Notes: generated by a model not told the origin, from the sequence alone. 30,162 nt of DNA from a virus (IMGVR_UViG_3300034072_001335:1-30162), one strand, 5' to 3'; shown: positions 15,571 to 23,757, numbered from the stretch's first letter. Numbers and translations are program-made.

Positions 15571-16008
15571 TTACGCTCCCTGGTGCACGCGTACCATTGT
15601 TTTAAAGCGGTATAAAATCCAGATCCCGTTCTCCTTAATGCCTATCGGGTCAATGCGGCTGAGTTCTATGCGCTCGGCGTACTCTGAGGGCTGCTGTCCC
15701 ATCAGCGCGGCAATCATCGACTTACTCAGCGCGTCCATCACCTGGTTGCCTTTTTCGCCTCTGGGGTCGTCGATAAGCTTTGCCCCGACCACCACACCAA
15801 ACTCAAACTGACCTGTTTGCAGTAGCGGCCCCAAGTCTTTGGTGCCAGGTGCAAAGCTCGAAGGCAAAGGCACGACGTATGCCTGGCGCGGTTTACTCAA
15901 ACCGTCTTTCATAGCCAGAGCGACACTGAATGCACTGCCAACGACGGGAAAGGCGGCTTTACCGTCTTCCTGATAGGCTTTTAACAACCGCTCGATAGGC
16001 AACAGCAT
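15571..16008 (-). CDS. Tail terminator/completion-type protein (Mu gp37-like position)
   Basis: This 145-residue protein lies between the gp36-like gene and the tail tube gene, with a one-base overlap at 16008. In Mu-like phages and siphoviruses this slot encodes the protein that caps the tail tube and joins it to the head. The N-terminal helix (LLPIERLLKAYQED) and the later ELSRIDPIGIKENGIWILYR are compatible with a tail terminator fold. The family call is by position and general look. Confidence 0.6.
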   Translation of the reverse strand: MLLPIERLLKAYQEDGKAAFPVVGSAFSVALAMKDGLSKPRQAYVVPLPSSFAPGTKDLGPLLQTGQFEFGVVVGAKLIDDPRGEKGNQVMDALSKSMIAALMGQQPSEYAERIELSRIDPIGIKENGIWILYRFKTMVRVHQGA

Positions 16009-16427
16009 CAGATAAAGCCTTTGCTGGCATCACGATGCCACACGTTGCCACCGCTTTTGATTTCGATAGCCGCCTCTGTTTCAGGGGCTTTCTGTTCACT
16101 GCTGAGTCCAAGCGTGGCTTTACCGTCCGCCACATCCCGCAAGTACTTGAGCGCGGCCTGGTATTTGTCTTTCACCAGCTCCGGCACCGCATTGCGATAG
16201 AGGTTGTAGCGGGTTAAGTCGGCGCACACGCCGTTTAAGACCACAGGCACCACAGCCAGAGGTAACGGGTAGCGACCTGCCAGATAGCTGTCTATCAAGG
16301 CACTGGCGGAGTCCAGCTCTGCCAGGGCAATCGACTCATTCGCGCCGCTGCCGTCAGGGTCAATCAGTTGATTGATTTCATCAGCACCAAAGCGCGTTTT
16401 AAGTTGTGTCAGGTCGCAATAGCTCAT
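16008..16427 (-). CDS. Mu gp36-like protein (DUF1320), head-tail connector
   Basis: This 139-residue protein fits the DUF1320/Mu gp36 family: MSYCDLTQLKTRFGADEINQ at the N-terminus, LDSASALIDSYLAGRYPLPL around 38-57, and VCADLTRYNLYR in the middle. Such proteins are head completion or connector proteins analogous to gp6 of HK97. A GGAG ribosome binding site lies about nine bases before the ATG at 16427. It overlaps the next gene by one base. Confidence 0.85.
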   Translation of the reverse strand: MSYCDLTQLKTRFGADEINQLIDPDGSGANESIALAELDSASALIDSYLAGRYPLPLAVVPVVLNGVCADLTRYNLYRNAVPELVKDKYQAALKYLRDVADGKATLGLSSEQKAPETEAAIEIKSGGNVWHRDASKGFI

Positions 16428-16442
16428 TCCTGGGCGCTCCGT

Positions 16443-16883
16443 TTATTGAGCCGCCTGAGCTTTGAACTCAGCGAACGCAGGATCACGCTCTGCAGCCGTG
16501 ACACGACGGCCTAACAGCGTGCTAAGCGCCTCCAGCTGCGGCACACCGCCGCCCGTGAAATGTTCAGTATTCGCCGGATCCAATAGCGCAAAGGCTTCAG
16601 CCAAGGTGGCTACGGTTTGGACGCCCTGGCTTTGCTCGCCATCACCTTGCGTCTGTTTCGTGGCTGCCAATGCAGCCGAGTACGCAATGTGAGCGCCTGC
16701 AGGTATCTGGTCCTCAGTAATTTCACGTAGGGACAGACGTGGCTCATTGACGATTTGCTGGTACTGCTCATCAGTGAACTGTTCGCGCAGCAGGGCGGTG
16801 CCTTTGTTGGTAAATCCAAATCCAGCGCGACGAAAACTTTCCGCCACCGCTGTGACCAGGACGACTTTTAAAACGTGAGTCAT
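16443..16883 (-). CDS. Mu gp35-like (HI1506-related) head protein
   Basis: This protein of 146 residues is encoded directly after the capsid gene, where Mu-like phages have gp35. It starts MTHVLKVVLVTAVAESFRRA and continues with a GFGFTNKGTALLREQFTDEQ segment typical of HI1506-related proteins, which read like a short beta domain with a 'pattern of sensing capsid' role not known in detail. A longer frame from a TTG at 16904 exists, but the ATG at 16883 follows a strong AGGAGA box and the longer start would lie inside a hairpin. The C-terminal half (about residues 70-146) is Ala-rich and helical. Confidence 0.75.
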   Translation of the reverse strand: MTHVLKVVLVTAVAESFRRAGFGFTNKGTALLREQFTDEQYQQIVNEPRLSLREITEDQIPAGAHIAYSAALAATKQTQGDGEQSQGVQTVATLAEAFALLDPANTEHFTGGGVPQLEALSTLLGRRVTAAERDPAFAEFKAQAAQ

Positions 16884-16894
16884 GGGGTTCTCCT

Positions 16895-16919
16895 CGCCAG
16901 GCAAAATACTTGCCTGGCG
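16895..16919 (-). promoter_or_regulatory. 10-bp hairpin between capsid and gp35 genes
   Basis: CGCCAGGCAA (16895-16904) and TTGCCTGGCG (16910-16919) form a perfect stem with a five-base loop. On the minus-strand mRNA it lies eight bases after the capsid stop codon and directly before the AGGAGA box of the gp35-like gene. There is no T run, so it is more likely an mRNA 3'-end protector or processing site that raises capsid yield than a full terminator. Confidence 0.65.
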
Positions 16920-16927
16920 GTTAAGGG

Positions 16928-17857
16928 TTACAGGAAGTCAGCGACCAGAACGTCAAACTTGTTGCGAAGCTCATTACTGACTGTCGCGCCCGTGCCGTCG
17001 TTGATGTTTTCGCGCTCTTTAAGCTGCAGGGCTAATTGCTCCATGCTCGAAGGCACCACCAGTAGCAATTTGCCTTTGCCCAGACCTAATGGACGGCCAC
17101 CATCGGCTTTAAAGCCTTTCATCATGCCGATGGCATCCCACAGCGTTTGATAACCCAGCGCTTTTTTGACACCTACTGCCATTTGCCAGAAGCCGTAACC
17201 TGCATTGGCCCGAAGGTCTACCCCATAGCGGAATTCTTTGTTGGTGAATACACGCTCATCATTCGGGTTATCCATCGCCACAAACTGCGGCTTTTTGCGG
17301 TCCTGATAAATCAGTGGCTTTAAGGAACGGCTCACATCCAACAAGAACCAGGGCTGACCTGTGTAACCCGCATCAATGATGGCGTTAGAAACAGAGGTGT
17401 TCGCACCCGTACCATCGACTTTGGAATTGACAGGGTGGTCGGTGTCAAAGAAATACTGACCGTCGTAACACAGGTTGGTAAAACCAGCGTTTAACAGCGG
17501 GAATACCAGCTCGTCAGGGAACACGTCCGAGGCATACCCCATTTCGTTAAACATGGGGCTATAGACGCCAATGGTGTCGTCTTCGATGTCGTTTCGGTCC
17601 ACAGCCACTGTGCTTTCAAAATCTTTGTTGGTGATGGCGTAACTGTGTTCTTTCATCGAATTCAGAACACGATCACCCACCCATTCACGAAAGCGCGGCC
17701 ACTGACCTAACCAGCCATAGGTGTTACTTTTTGCGCTGGATGGCACAACGGTAGCAACGGCTTTGTACTGCGGTTGAGCCTTGGCTTTACCTTCTTCAAA
17801 CGCTTTATTAAACCCAACGCGCAGAGCGTTTAAGGTTGCTGAATTGACAATCGCCAT
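16928..17857 (-). CDS. Major capsid protein, Mu gpT family
   Basis: This 309-residue protein matches the Mu-like major head subunit gpT family: starts MAIVNSATLNALRVGFNKAF, then VVPSSAKSNTYGWLGQWPRF, REWVGDR near 58-64, VDRNDIEDD near 87-95 and GQYFFDTDHPV near 133-143. It has an HK97-like fold in this family. The start overlaps the protease stop by one base and has an AGGAG box nine bases upstream. The preceding protease/scaffold gene and the following gp35 gene give the Mu order I/Z-T-gp35. No cleavable N-terminal delta domain is apparent, consistent with a separate scaffold. Confidence 0.93.
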   Translation of the reverse strand: MAIVNSATLNALRVGFNKAFEEGKAKAQPQYKAVATVVPSSAKSNTYGWLGQWPRFREWVGDRVLNSMKEHSYAITNKDFESTVAVDRNDIEDDTIGVYSPMFNEMGYASDVFPDELVFPLLNAGFTNLCYDGQYFFDTDHPVNSKVDGTGANTSVSNAIIDAGYTGQPWFLLDVSRSLKPLIYQDRKKPQFVAMDNPNDERVFTNKEFRYGVDLRANAGYGFWQMAVGVKKALGYQTLWDAIGMMKGFKADGGRPLGLGKGKLLLVVPSSMEQLALQLKERENINDGTGATVSNELRNKFDVLVADFL

Positions 17858-18426
17858 TACGCTGTTGCTCCTAATTGTTTTGCCATGTCTTCATGGGACA
17901 CGCCCATTTGGTCGGCTATGGTTTTCTGATCAGCCGTCAGAGCAGCAAGCGCGGTCTTGTCGTCAGCATCTGGGGCTTTGTTGCTTGCGGTGGTCGTCGT
18001 GGTTTGTTTGCCTTTTAAAGCTGCTACCACAGGGCGGCTATCTAACACTGCTTTTAAAGCAGCCATGCTTTGGTTGCCTAAATTGGTCAGATAGTCTTTT
18101 TCGCTCACCAGGATCATCTTGCCGTCCTGCTCAGCCTTTTCGATTAACTGGCCGACAGTAAGCTGCTCATTGCTGGCCTTTAAAGCGGCCAGCTCAGTTA
18201 ACACCTGGTTGTAATTCGCAGCAGGCACAAACTTGCTTAAATCCACATTGCCGGTATCGGCTTTTAATGCGGCGACTTCCTGCTGCAGACCATCGGCACT
18301 GGCGGCTTTGGTCATTAAGGCCGTCAATGCTGCGGTAGCAGCTGCTGTTTGTTCTGCCGTGGGTTCACTGCCATCGGTGACGGTAATGCCAAGCAGCCCA
18401 AGCAGCTTTTTCATTGCTTCGGACAT
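17857..18426 (-). CDS. Nested scaffold protein (Mu gpZ-like) from an internal start
   Basis: An in-frame ATG at 18426 (residue 192 of the protease) is preceded by a good AGGGAG box eight bases upstream and starts MSEAMKKLLGLLGITV. The 189-residue product is helical and Ala-rich, as expected for a scaffold. Co-terminal protease and scaffold products from one frame are known for Mu (I and Z) and lambda (C and Nu3). The capsid gene follows immediately. Confidence 0.75.
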   Translation of the reverse strand: MSEAMKKLLGLLGITVTDGSEPTAEQTAAATAALTALMTKAASADGLQQEVAALKADTGNVDLSKFVPAANYNQVLTELAALKASNEQLTVGQLIEKAEQDGKMILVSEKDYLTNLGNQSMAALKAVLDSRPVVAALKGKQTTTTTASNKAPDADDKTALAALTADQKTIADQMGVSHEDMAKQLGATA

Positions 18427-18999
18427 AGGGGTTACTCCCTGATTGGTTGGGTTAGTGGTTGAGTAGTGCTGGGCCGCTAAAGAGGCCAGCGCCTCCATAC
18501 CGTCAGCGCCAGGGTAATTGGTGAGTGCCGCCATATTGATTTGCAGGACTTCGCCTGTGGTCTTGTCGTATGGAAAGACGGCAGACAAGTAGCGGTATTC
18601 TTTGGCGTCGATATGCGCCTGAGCTGGAGGTGTCCAGATTGGTCGGATAAACAAACCTTTTCCTTCGCGATACTCCATATCCGCACCTTTGAACCAGCCG
18701 CTGGCAGGGGCTTTGGTGCCTTTGTCTGTGCTTAGGGTTTGGTGCTCGTAATCAATGACAAAATCAGTTTTGCGCAGCTTGGCTTTGGCAATAACTCTGG
18801 CCGCTATTTCAGCGTTCATTTTCCATTTGCCATCTGGTACATCATGCGGACGGCCATCAATGGCACTGAATTCGCCATCAGGCAGCAATTGCGCCCACCC
18901 GTCAGAGTCAGTCAGCTCGCCCGTTAAAACAGCAAAGCCCAACTGGCCAGTAGTGGTGGCACTTAATACAGCGATGGCAACAGCAGATGTGGAAAACAT
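17857..18999 (-). CDS. Mu gpI-like prohead protease with scaffold domain
   Basis: This 380-residue protein has an N-terminal protease domain of the Mu gpI family (WAQLLPDGEFSAIDGRP, FVIDYEHQTL with a likely catalytic His, and ASGWFKGADMEYREGKGLF). A linker around 175-195 follows and then a helical scaffold region. In Mu, gpI matures the head and cleaves the scaffold. The start ATG at 18999 has no clear Shine-Dalgarno sequence and directly follows a hairpin (19003-19029), so its translation may depend on the moron upstream or on mRNA structure. An internal start at 18426 encodes the scaffold alone. Confidence 0.88.
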   Translation of the reverse strand: MFSTSAVAIAVLSATTTGQLGFAVLTGELTDSDGWAQLLPDGEFSAIDGRPHDVPDGKWKMNAEIAARVIAKAKLRKTDFVIDYEHQTLSTDKGTKAPASGWFKGADMEYREGKGLFIRPIWTPPAQAHIDAKEYRYLSAVFPYDKTTGEVLQINMAALTNYPGADGMEALASLAAQHYSTTNPTNQGVTPMSEAMKKLLGLLGITVTDGSEPTAEQTAAATAALTALMTKAASADGLQQEVAALKADTGNVDLSKFVPAANYNQVLTELAALKASNEQLTVGQLIEKAEQDGKMILVSEKDYLTNLGNQSMAALKAVLDSRPVVAALKGKQTTTTTASNKAPDADDKTALAALTADQKTIADQMGVSHEDMAKQLGATA

Positions 19000-19002
19000 A
19001 AA

Positions 19003-19029
19003 AGCCCAGGGTTAAAAACTCACTGGGCT
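19003..19029 (-). terminator. Terminator-like hairpin after the moron, abutting the protease start
   Basis: AGCCCAG (19003-19009) pairs with CTGGGCT (19023-19029). On the minus strand it is followed by TTTATGTTTT, which includes the ATG of the protease gene. It could terminate part of the moron transcript or mask the protease start. The loop of 13 bases and short U run make it weak. Confidence 0.45.
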
Positions 19030-19057
19030 GATTTTGGGGGATAGACGTTAGACTTGT

Positions 19058-19079
19058 GGATTAAAGGGTTTTGCTAATT
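19058..19079. repeat. 22-bp direct repeat, copy 1 (moron 3' edge)
   Basis: The sequence GGATTAAAGGGTTTTGCTAA plus TT is identical to 28245-28266. This copy overlaps the last codons and stop of the gene at 19074. Both copies lie at the downstream edge of an AT-rich membrane-protein gene inserted in the late operon. Confidence 0.9.
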
Positions 19080-19901
19080 GATAGCGCAGCAATCAAAAAC
19101 AGCTTGTTCGATACTCTCATCATCATATATCGGGAATTCATGCTCCACAGCTTCTCCCTCAATTTTAATTAGTTGAGCCCTACCTTTGATCAATTCGTGA
19201 TTTATTAAGCTGTCGACCATCCTTATAAATCCCAATATATGCTTTCTATTTATATGTACCTGCTTAACGGTATTTTCGATAAGGTTTTCCGTATATTGCG
19301 CCAAAGTGATAATCGGTTGAGGACCTAATGCCTCAACATACTTTTGGATGATAAGATTGTTATAACTTGTACGCAGCGGCTCTTTTTTGATCAGGTTAAA
19401 TTGTTTTAACAACTCTTTGTGAATGTTGTCTCTCTCATTCCAACTGCCAACATATGAGTTAGAGTGCGTTAATATTGATGAGTACAGCAATGGATCAGAA
19501 AGACTACTTAGTTCCTCTTCAGAATAGCTACTTTCAGTTATAAAACTTAACCTGGCACAATCGAAGTCTGATGATTCTCCCTTATACATTCTGGCTCCGG
19601 CCAAAAACCCCCTCAACTCAGGTACAGAAAATTTACCTGAATGATAGTTGTCAAGGCAAAACTCCATTGTGCGAGTAAGTTGTATCATTGAAATGATAAA
19701 TTGATTACTTGCTTTCACTTTCTCAACCTCATCATCAATTCTCTGCTTGGTCTGAATATTTCTGAGAGCAAGCGACGCACCGATATAAACACACAGGATA
19801 GTAAGTGAACCTTTTAACAACGCAAAAGTAACATCGTATAGAGGCTTAAAATCAAAAAGCTCCAGGAGGGCGTAATAAAATCCGATACAGGTCTCAATCA
19901 T
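19074..19901 (-). CDS. Inserted membrane-anchored protein of unknown function (moron)
   Basis: This 275-residue protein has one clear hydrophobic helix near the N-terminus (about 25-47, TFALLKGSLTILCVYIGASL) followed by a basic stretch (RNIQTKQR), which predicts a cytoplasmic C-terminal domain of about 225 residues that is mostly helical. I recognise no family. It sits between the gp31/G gene and the protease, where Mu-like phages have no gene, and it is much richer in A+T than both neighbours. An AAGGA box precedes the ATG. A TATACT box about 80 bases upstream could be a private promoter but lacks a good -35. The features fit a moron, perhaps superinfection exclusion or abortive infection, which is an inference. 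Confidence 0.75.
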   Translation of the reverse strand: MIETCIGFYYALLELFDFKPLYDVTFALLKGSLTILCVYIGASLALRNIQTKQRIDDEVEKVKASNQFIISMIQLTRTMEFCLDNYHSGKFSVPELRGFLAGARMYKGESSDFDCARLSFITESSYSEEELSSLSDPLLYSSILTHSNSYVGSWNERDNIHKELLKQFNLIKKEPLRTSYNNLIIQKYVEALGPQPIITLAQYTENLIENTVKQVHINRKHILGFIRMVDSLINHELIKGRAQLIKIEGEAVEHEFPIYDDESIEQAVFDCCAIN

Positions 19902-20027
19902 GGTGAAGCGTCCTTTCTCATTCGTTAAATGCCCGTTTAAATCACCTCAAAAGCGTTTAAACCAGATTACCCAATACGTCCATCGCAGTATAACGCACTC
20001 AATCGCTTAAAATGCGTTTCAGGGACT

Positions 20028-20474
20028 TTAGCTCGTTTGTAGATGGTCTTGCAGAATAGCCAGTATTTCTTCGCCGTCATTCCAGGGGCCAGATGTTAAG
20101 CCAAGGAACTCGCGTTGCACTATGCCGCCCTCTTCTCGGCCAAATTGGTGAGTTGCGGCATATTCCAAATTCGAACCAAACAGCAGCTGGTTCAATGTGG
20201 TTTCGTAGCTCAGTTGATCACGCAGATACCCCTTGTCCTGCAGGATCCTGTCTTCGCCTTTTTTACGCTTGATAGTTTCAGGGGCCAGTGGCTCCCAGGG
20301 CGTGCCATCTGGGGCGACTTCTAATTGAAAGCGGGCATGATGCGATGCCTGCAGGTATTCACCAATTTGAGATAGGGCTGGTGTTAAGTCTGAGCTGTTT
20401 TTCATCATCTGGTTTAACGTGGCCACAAGTTCTGCCTGGCCTGTTAACTTTACCTGGATAAACGCGCCCGCCAC
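20028..20474 (-). CDS. Mu gp31/G-like virion morphogenesis protein
   Basis: This 148-residue protein matches the phage virion morphogenesis family (Mu gpG, P2 gpS related): VKLTGQAELVATLNQMM near the start, FQLEVAPDGTPWEPLAPETI (53-72), KGYLRDQLSYE and EYAATHQFGREEGG. These proteins take part in head completion or tail attachment. It overlaps the 87-residue gene by one base. In Mu it directly precedes the protease gene, but here the AT-rich moron intervenes. Confidence 0.9.
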   Translation of the reverse strand: MAGAFIQVKLTGQAELVATLNQMMKNSSDLTPALSQIGEYLQASHHARFQLEVAPDGTPWEPLAPETIKRKKGEDRILQDKGYLRDQLSYETTLNQLLFGSNLEYAATHQFGREEGGIVQREFLGLTSGPWNDGEEILAILQDHLQTS

Positions 20475-20737
20475 TACTCAGCGTCCTCGAACATCAATTT
20501 GATTTGTTCTTCAGTGGCATCAGCATAAATCGACTCGACTACCCAACCAAAGCGGCTGGCATCTTCACCAGCTGCAGCGCTCGCCAGCTTCTGCAGTTCG
20601 CGGATTTGTTTTAACTTTTCCGGAAAAGGCAGCTCGGTTTTTAACAGTGCAAATGCCTGGTCGCTATAAGGCGTTGGCTCAGGCTTGGGATAAGTGCCAT
20701 CGGCCAGCATTTGCTGCACCTTTTCTAAAATATCCAT
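20474..20737 (-). CDS. Small hypothetical phage protein
   Basis: This 87-residue, acidic and helical protein (MDILEKVQQMLADGTYPKPE ... DATEEQIKLMFEDAE) is encoded between gp30 and gp31-like genes, adjacent to the stop of the former (20738) and overlapping the latter by one base. No motif is recognised. Tight packing shows that it belongs to the late operon. Confidence 0.7.
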   Translation of the reverse strand: MDILEKVQQMLADGTYPKPEPTPYSDQAFALLKTELPFPEKLKQIRELQKLASAAAGEDASRFGWVVESIYADATEEQIKLMFEDAE

Positions 20738-22159
20738 CTACTGCAGTACCTGTTTCATTAAGTTGTCGAAGTATAGCGCAATGTCTTTATTCCAGGACTC
20801 TAACGCTTTGCGATTTAATACCCACATCACAAACAACTCCGCATGCCATTCCTTATGATTGGTCTGGCCGTAGGTGGTGAGCCAATCATATAGCCGACTG
20901 TGGGGCAAACCAGCCTTATAGTGCACCTGATGCCCCATTTCATGCAGCCAGTTTGTCAGAATCGCGGCATCTTGCCCATGTGTATTAAAGCGTTTGATAA
21001 AGTCTGACAACGTGAATGCTGGTTGACCACTTTGCTTTAAAAGGACCACGGCGTCCACGCTTCGGCGCATTTCGTTTATCACTGTCCTGCTCAATGCCAT
21101 ATCAGCGTTTGTTTTGATTACCACATGGTTAAAGACTCTTGACGTAAAACCATCGGCGCTGAGGTAGCCCGTTGTTGTCATCAGGTTCATCGGATGATAA
21201 CCAGCAAGTGGGCCTACATAACTCTGCACATCAGCCAGTATTTTTGTGGCCGCAACCGCTTTAGGGTTCATTTCTGCTTGCTTGATAAACAGCGTTTTTA
21301 GATCGTGCTTTTTGATAAAAGCGCTGAGCTGGGTTACTTCCGGTGCTGCTGATGTCTCCATTAACTCCTGTAGCTTTTCATTGAGTCGATGCACGTTTAC
21401 ACCAGGCACTGTACTAAAGGCCGATGGCACCAGACGCTCAGGTAAACGCTCAGCCAAAGGCGGTTGCTCTGCAGCTTGTAGCTTAGCCCTCTCGCTACTG
21501 CTTATTTTCCCTGGTGCGTAGTCGAAGCCCGGATCAATACCTTTGGCGACCCAGTGCACTTCGCCAGTTTTCTTGTCTGTCCACTCGCGCATTTCAATCA
21601 CAGGCTCAGGTGAGACCTGCAGTTTTTTTCGTGCTAGGCTTTGCTTGGTTTCACCGACCACACGGCACTTACAGCCCCAGCCATTTTGTGGAAACCACAC
21701 ATCCCACCAAGGACTGGTGCGGGGCAGTACTTTGTTGTGATTGGCCTGATGCGCTGGACGTGGGTAGCGGCTATCGCCATGCACGTAACGCCAGAACTCA
21801 AAGTTTTGCAGTTGCTGGTAGCGTCCGGCATTGTAGCTTTGGCGCATATTAGTGTCGTAAATCACACCAGCCCGCCAGGCAGCATCGCCTGTATGATCCC
21901 AGCCCGTGCGTTTAACTATGTTTTTAAACTCGCGTTTAAACCAGTTTAAACTCTTACCTTCAGCGATGGCTGAATCCACGGCGTTGCGTAAATCACCCAG
22001 CAAACTGGTGGTCATGGCTCCGGCGACGGTAAAGGCAGTGTTGTGCTGCTCCTTCCATACATCCGTCCAGCGTTCACCAGGCACATTAAGCTTGGCCCTG
22101 AAAAACGCGATGGCCTCTTTAAATGGCAGTGAGCCATACTGAGCTTTGCCGATGGCCAT
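20738..22159 (-). CDS. Mu gp30/F-like minor head protein with C-terminal zincin-like domain
   Basis: This is a 473-residue protein. Residues about 50-170 match the Mu F-like head morphogenesis family: WRAGVIYDTNMRQSYNAGRY, a HGDSRYPRPAHQANHNKVLP segment and the ending FPQNGWGCKCRV. These proteins bind the portal and help start head assembly. Beyond residue about 280 there is an additional domain with a zinc-protease motif HEMGH (406-410) and a possible third ligand in EWHAELF (437-443), a pattern of gluzincin-like peptidases. The fused domain may be injected with the DNA or act in head maturation. Start overlaps the portal stop by one base. Confidence 0.88.
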   Translation of the reverse strand: MAIGKAQYGSLPFKEAIAFFRAKLNVPGERWTDVWKEQHNTAFTVAGAMTTSLLGDLRNAVDSAIAEGKSLNWFKREFKNIVKRTGWDHTGDAAWRAGVIYDTNMRQSYNAGRYQQLQNFEFWRYVHGDSRYPRPAHQANHNKVLPRTSPWWDVWFPQNGWGCKCRVVGETKQSLARKKLQVSPEPVIEMREWTDKKTGEVHWVAKGIDPGFDYAPGKISSSERAKLQAAEQPPLAERLPERLVPSAFSTVPGVNVHRLNEKLQELMETSAAPEVTQLSAFIKKHDLKTLFIKQAEMNPKAVAATKILADVQSYVGPLAGYHPMNLMTTTGYLSADGFTSRVFNHVVIKTNADMALSRTVINEMRRSVDAVVLLKQSGQPAFTLSDFIKRFNTHGQDAAILTNWLHEMGHQVHYKAGLPHSRLYDWLTTYGQTNHKEWHAELFVMWVLNRKALESWNKDIALYFDNLMKQVLQ

Positions 22160-23757
22160 TAGTCACCTTGCTCAACATCATAACGGCCAGCAAGCTCAGC
22201 AGCTGCCAAGGCTAATTGCAGTAGCTCCTGCAGTTCGGTGTCATTGAGCTTGCCTTCCAATTCCAGCAGTTGCTGCATCAGCTCTTCCAGGCTGGATGCG
22301 TTTTGTACCAGCTCTTCAATCGGCTTCATCAGTTTGGCCATCACTGGGGCGGCTTTGCTTTTCAGCTGCTTTGCCAGTAAATCAGCCGTGTCTGGCTCTT
22401 CCACTGAATTCGTCGCTTTGAGCGAGGCTAACGCAAGACGCAAAGACGCGGTTTTATCTTTTGGTTCAGGCGTTACAGACTGGATAGGCGCTGCAGCTGG
22501 AACCCCTAATACAGGCTCGTTATTCTCTGGCTGTGGGATCATCAATTTGGTGTGAGCCCAGCTCTGTGGAATTTGCATTCCCACACCCACCAGCTTAGGC
22601 AAGGCTTCTGAGAAGGTCTGAATGTCTTCCGGCGTTTCAGTATCAAACACCAGGCGCGGCATACGGCGCGGATCACCGTTGTAGGACTTGCCGTTTAGCA
22701 TGTGCATAGGCCACAGCACATGGTTGTTTAAGGTGCTAGCGATTTGACGCAGGTCATGATCACGAATATCTAACCGGACTTCATTATGCACATTACCCAG
22801 TGCCTGGCTGCCGGTGCTATCGACCTGAGCAGTTAATGTCTGCCCCAGGATAACTTTCGACTGGATCCGTTCACACCAGCTCATCATGGTCATAAAGGGC
22901 TCACCGCCACCTTTGGCCGCTTCGATAAAGTCCATTTCCATGCCTTTGGGCATAATGCCAGCACTGTTATGGCCAACACTCCATACCGCCTGCAGCAGCT
23001 TGTTTTTTTCATCTGGCGTGGCACCAGAGGGGTATTTACCTATACGAATCGGAATACCGTAAATCTCTAAAAACTCCGCCAGGTCGCGCACTGAATAGTT
23101 TTTAAAAACAAAAGGCCAGGCTAACTGACGCACTAAACCTGTACGGGCCACATAACCGCTTTTGCTGGCGTGGCGATGCTGGATCCAATTCAAGGGCTGC
23201 AGTTCTTCACCTTCAGCCGTGCCATTACGCAGCACGATTTTATTCTGGTCACAGAGCGACAACTGAAACCAGGTGGCCAGACGGTGCTCAAAGGCTGACG
23301 GGATCCGAAAGTTGTTATAGCTTTCCCAGCAGAACTCGGTATTACTAAACCCCTTTAAAATGGCGTCGGACATATTAAAAATGACGTCTTCAAAATCTGG
23401 GATGTCAGCAATAATGTCGGCATAGTTTGCAGCGTCTTTTTTCTCCTGGGCCGAAGCGTTACGGGGTGGTTTGATTTGAAAAGGGATGCTGGTCAACGCC
23501 ATGCGGCGTTTAAACAACTCGGCATGAATATGGCCGTCTTTCTCTTCAATATCTTCTGCCAGGTAACACTGGCCTAACAGATTGCCTTGCTCTGCATCCG
23601 TTAAAATGGCCGCCAAGGTGGCTGGGGTTAAGCCACGGCTTGGATGCTCAGCGAACTCACGGCGCAGCTGAATAATGCGCGGGCTGTTATCGGTTTGTTT
23701 TGTGGCTAGTTCTTTTTCGCGCACTCGGTACAGAGTGCCATTTTTATCCTGGTGCAT
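22159..23757 (-). CDS. Portal protein, Mu gp29-like (DUF935)
   Basis: This protein of 532 residues fits the DUF935 portal family: LTPATLAAILTDAEQGNLLG near the N-terminus, HIHAELFKRRMALTSIPFQI, FKNYSVRDLAEFLEIYGIPI in the middle, and GQTLTAQVDSTGSQALGNVH. The portal forms the dodecameric vertex for DNA packaging and tail attachment. I chose the ATG at 23757, which overlaps the terminase TAA by one base and has an AGGA box about eight bases upstream. The ATG at 23766 would place that box on the start codon itself. The C-terminal third is helical and Leu/Glu-rich. Confidence 0.92.
   Translation of the reverse strand: MHQDKNGTLYRVREKELATKQTDNSPRIIQLRREFAEHPSRGLTPATLAAILTDAEQGNLLGQCYLAEDIEEKDGHIHAELFKRRMALTSIPFQIKPPRNASAQEKKDAANYADIIADIPDFEDVIFNMSDAILKGFSNTEFCWESYNNFRIPSAFEHRLATWFQLSLCDQNKIVLRNGTAEGEELQPLNWIQHRHASKSGYVARTGLVRQLAWPFVFKNYSVRDLAEFLEIYGIPIRIGKYPSGATPDEKNKLLQAVWSVGHNSAGIMPKGMEMDFIEAAKGGGEPFMTMMSWCERIQSKVILGQTLTAQVDSTGSQALGNVHNEVRLDIRDHDLRQIASTLNNHVLWPMHMLNGKSYNGDPRRMPRLVFDTETPEDIQTFSEALPKLVGVGMQIPQSWAHTKLMIPQPENNEPVLGVPAAAPIQSVTPEPKDKTASLRLALASLKATNSVEEPDTADLLAKQLKSKAAPVMAKLMKPIEELVQNASSLEELMQQLLELEGKLNDTELQELLQLALAAAELAGRYDVEQGD

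Noticed and set aside
16884-16904. Upstream TTG start for the gp35-like gene
   Set aside because: It lies within a perfect hairpin and upstream of a strong ribosome binding site that is well placed for the ATG at 16883.
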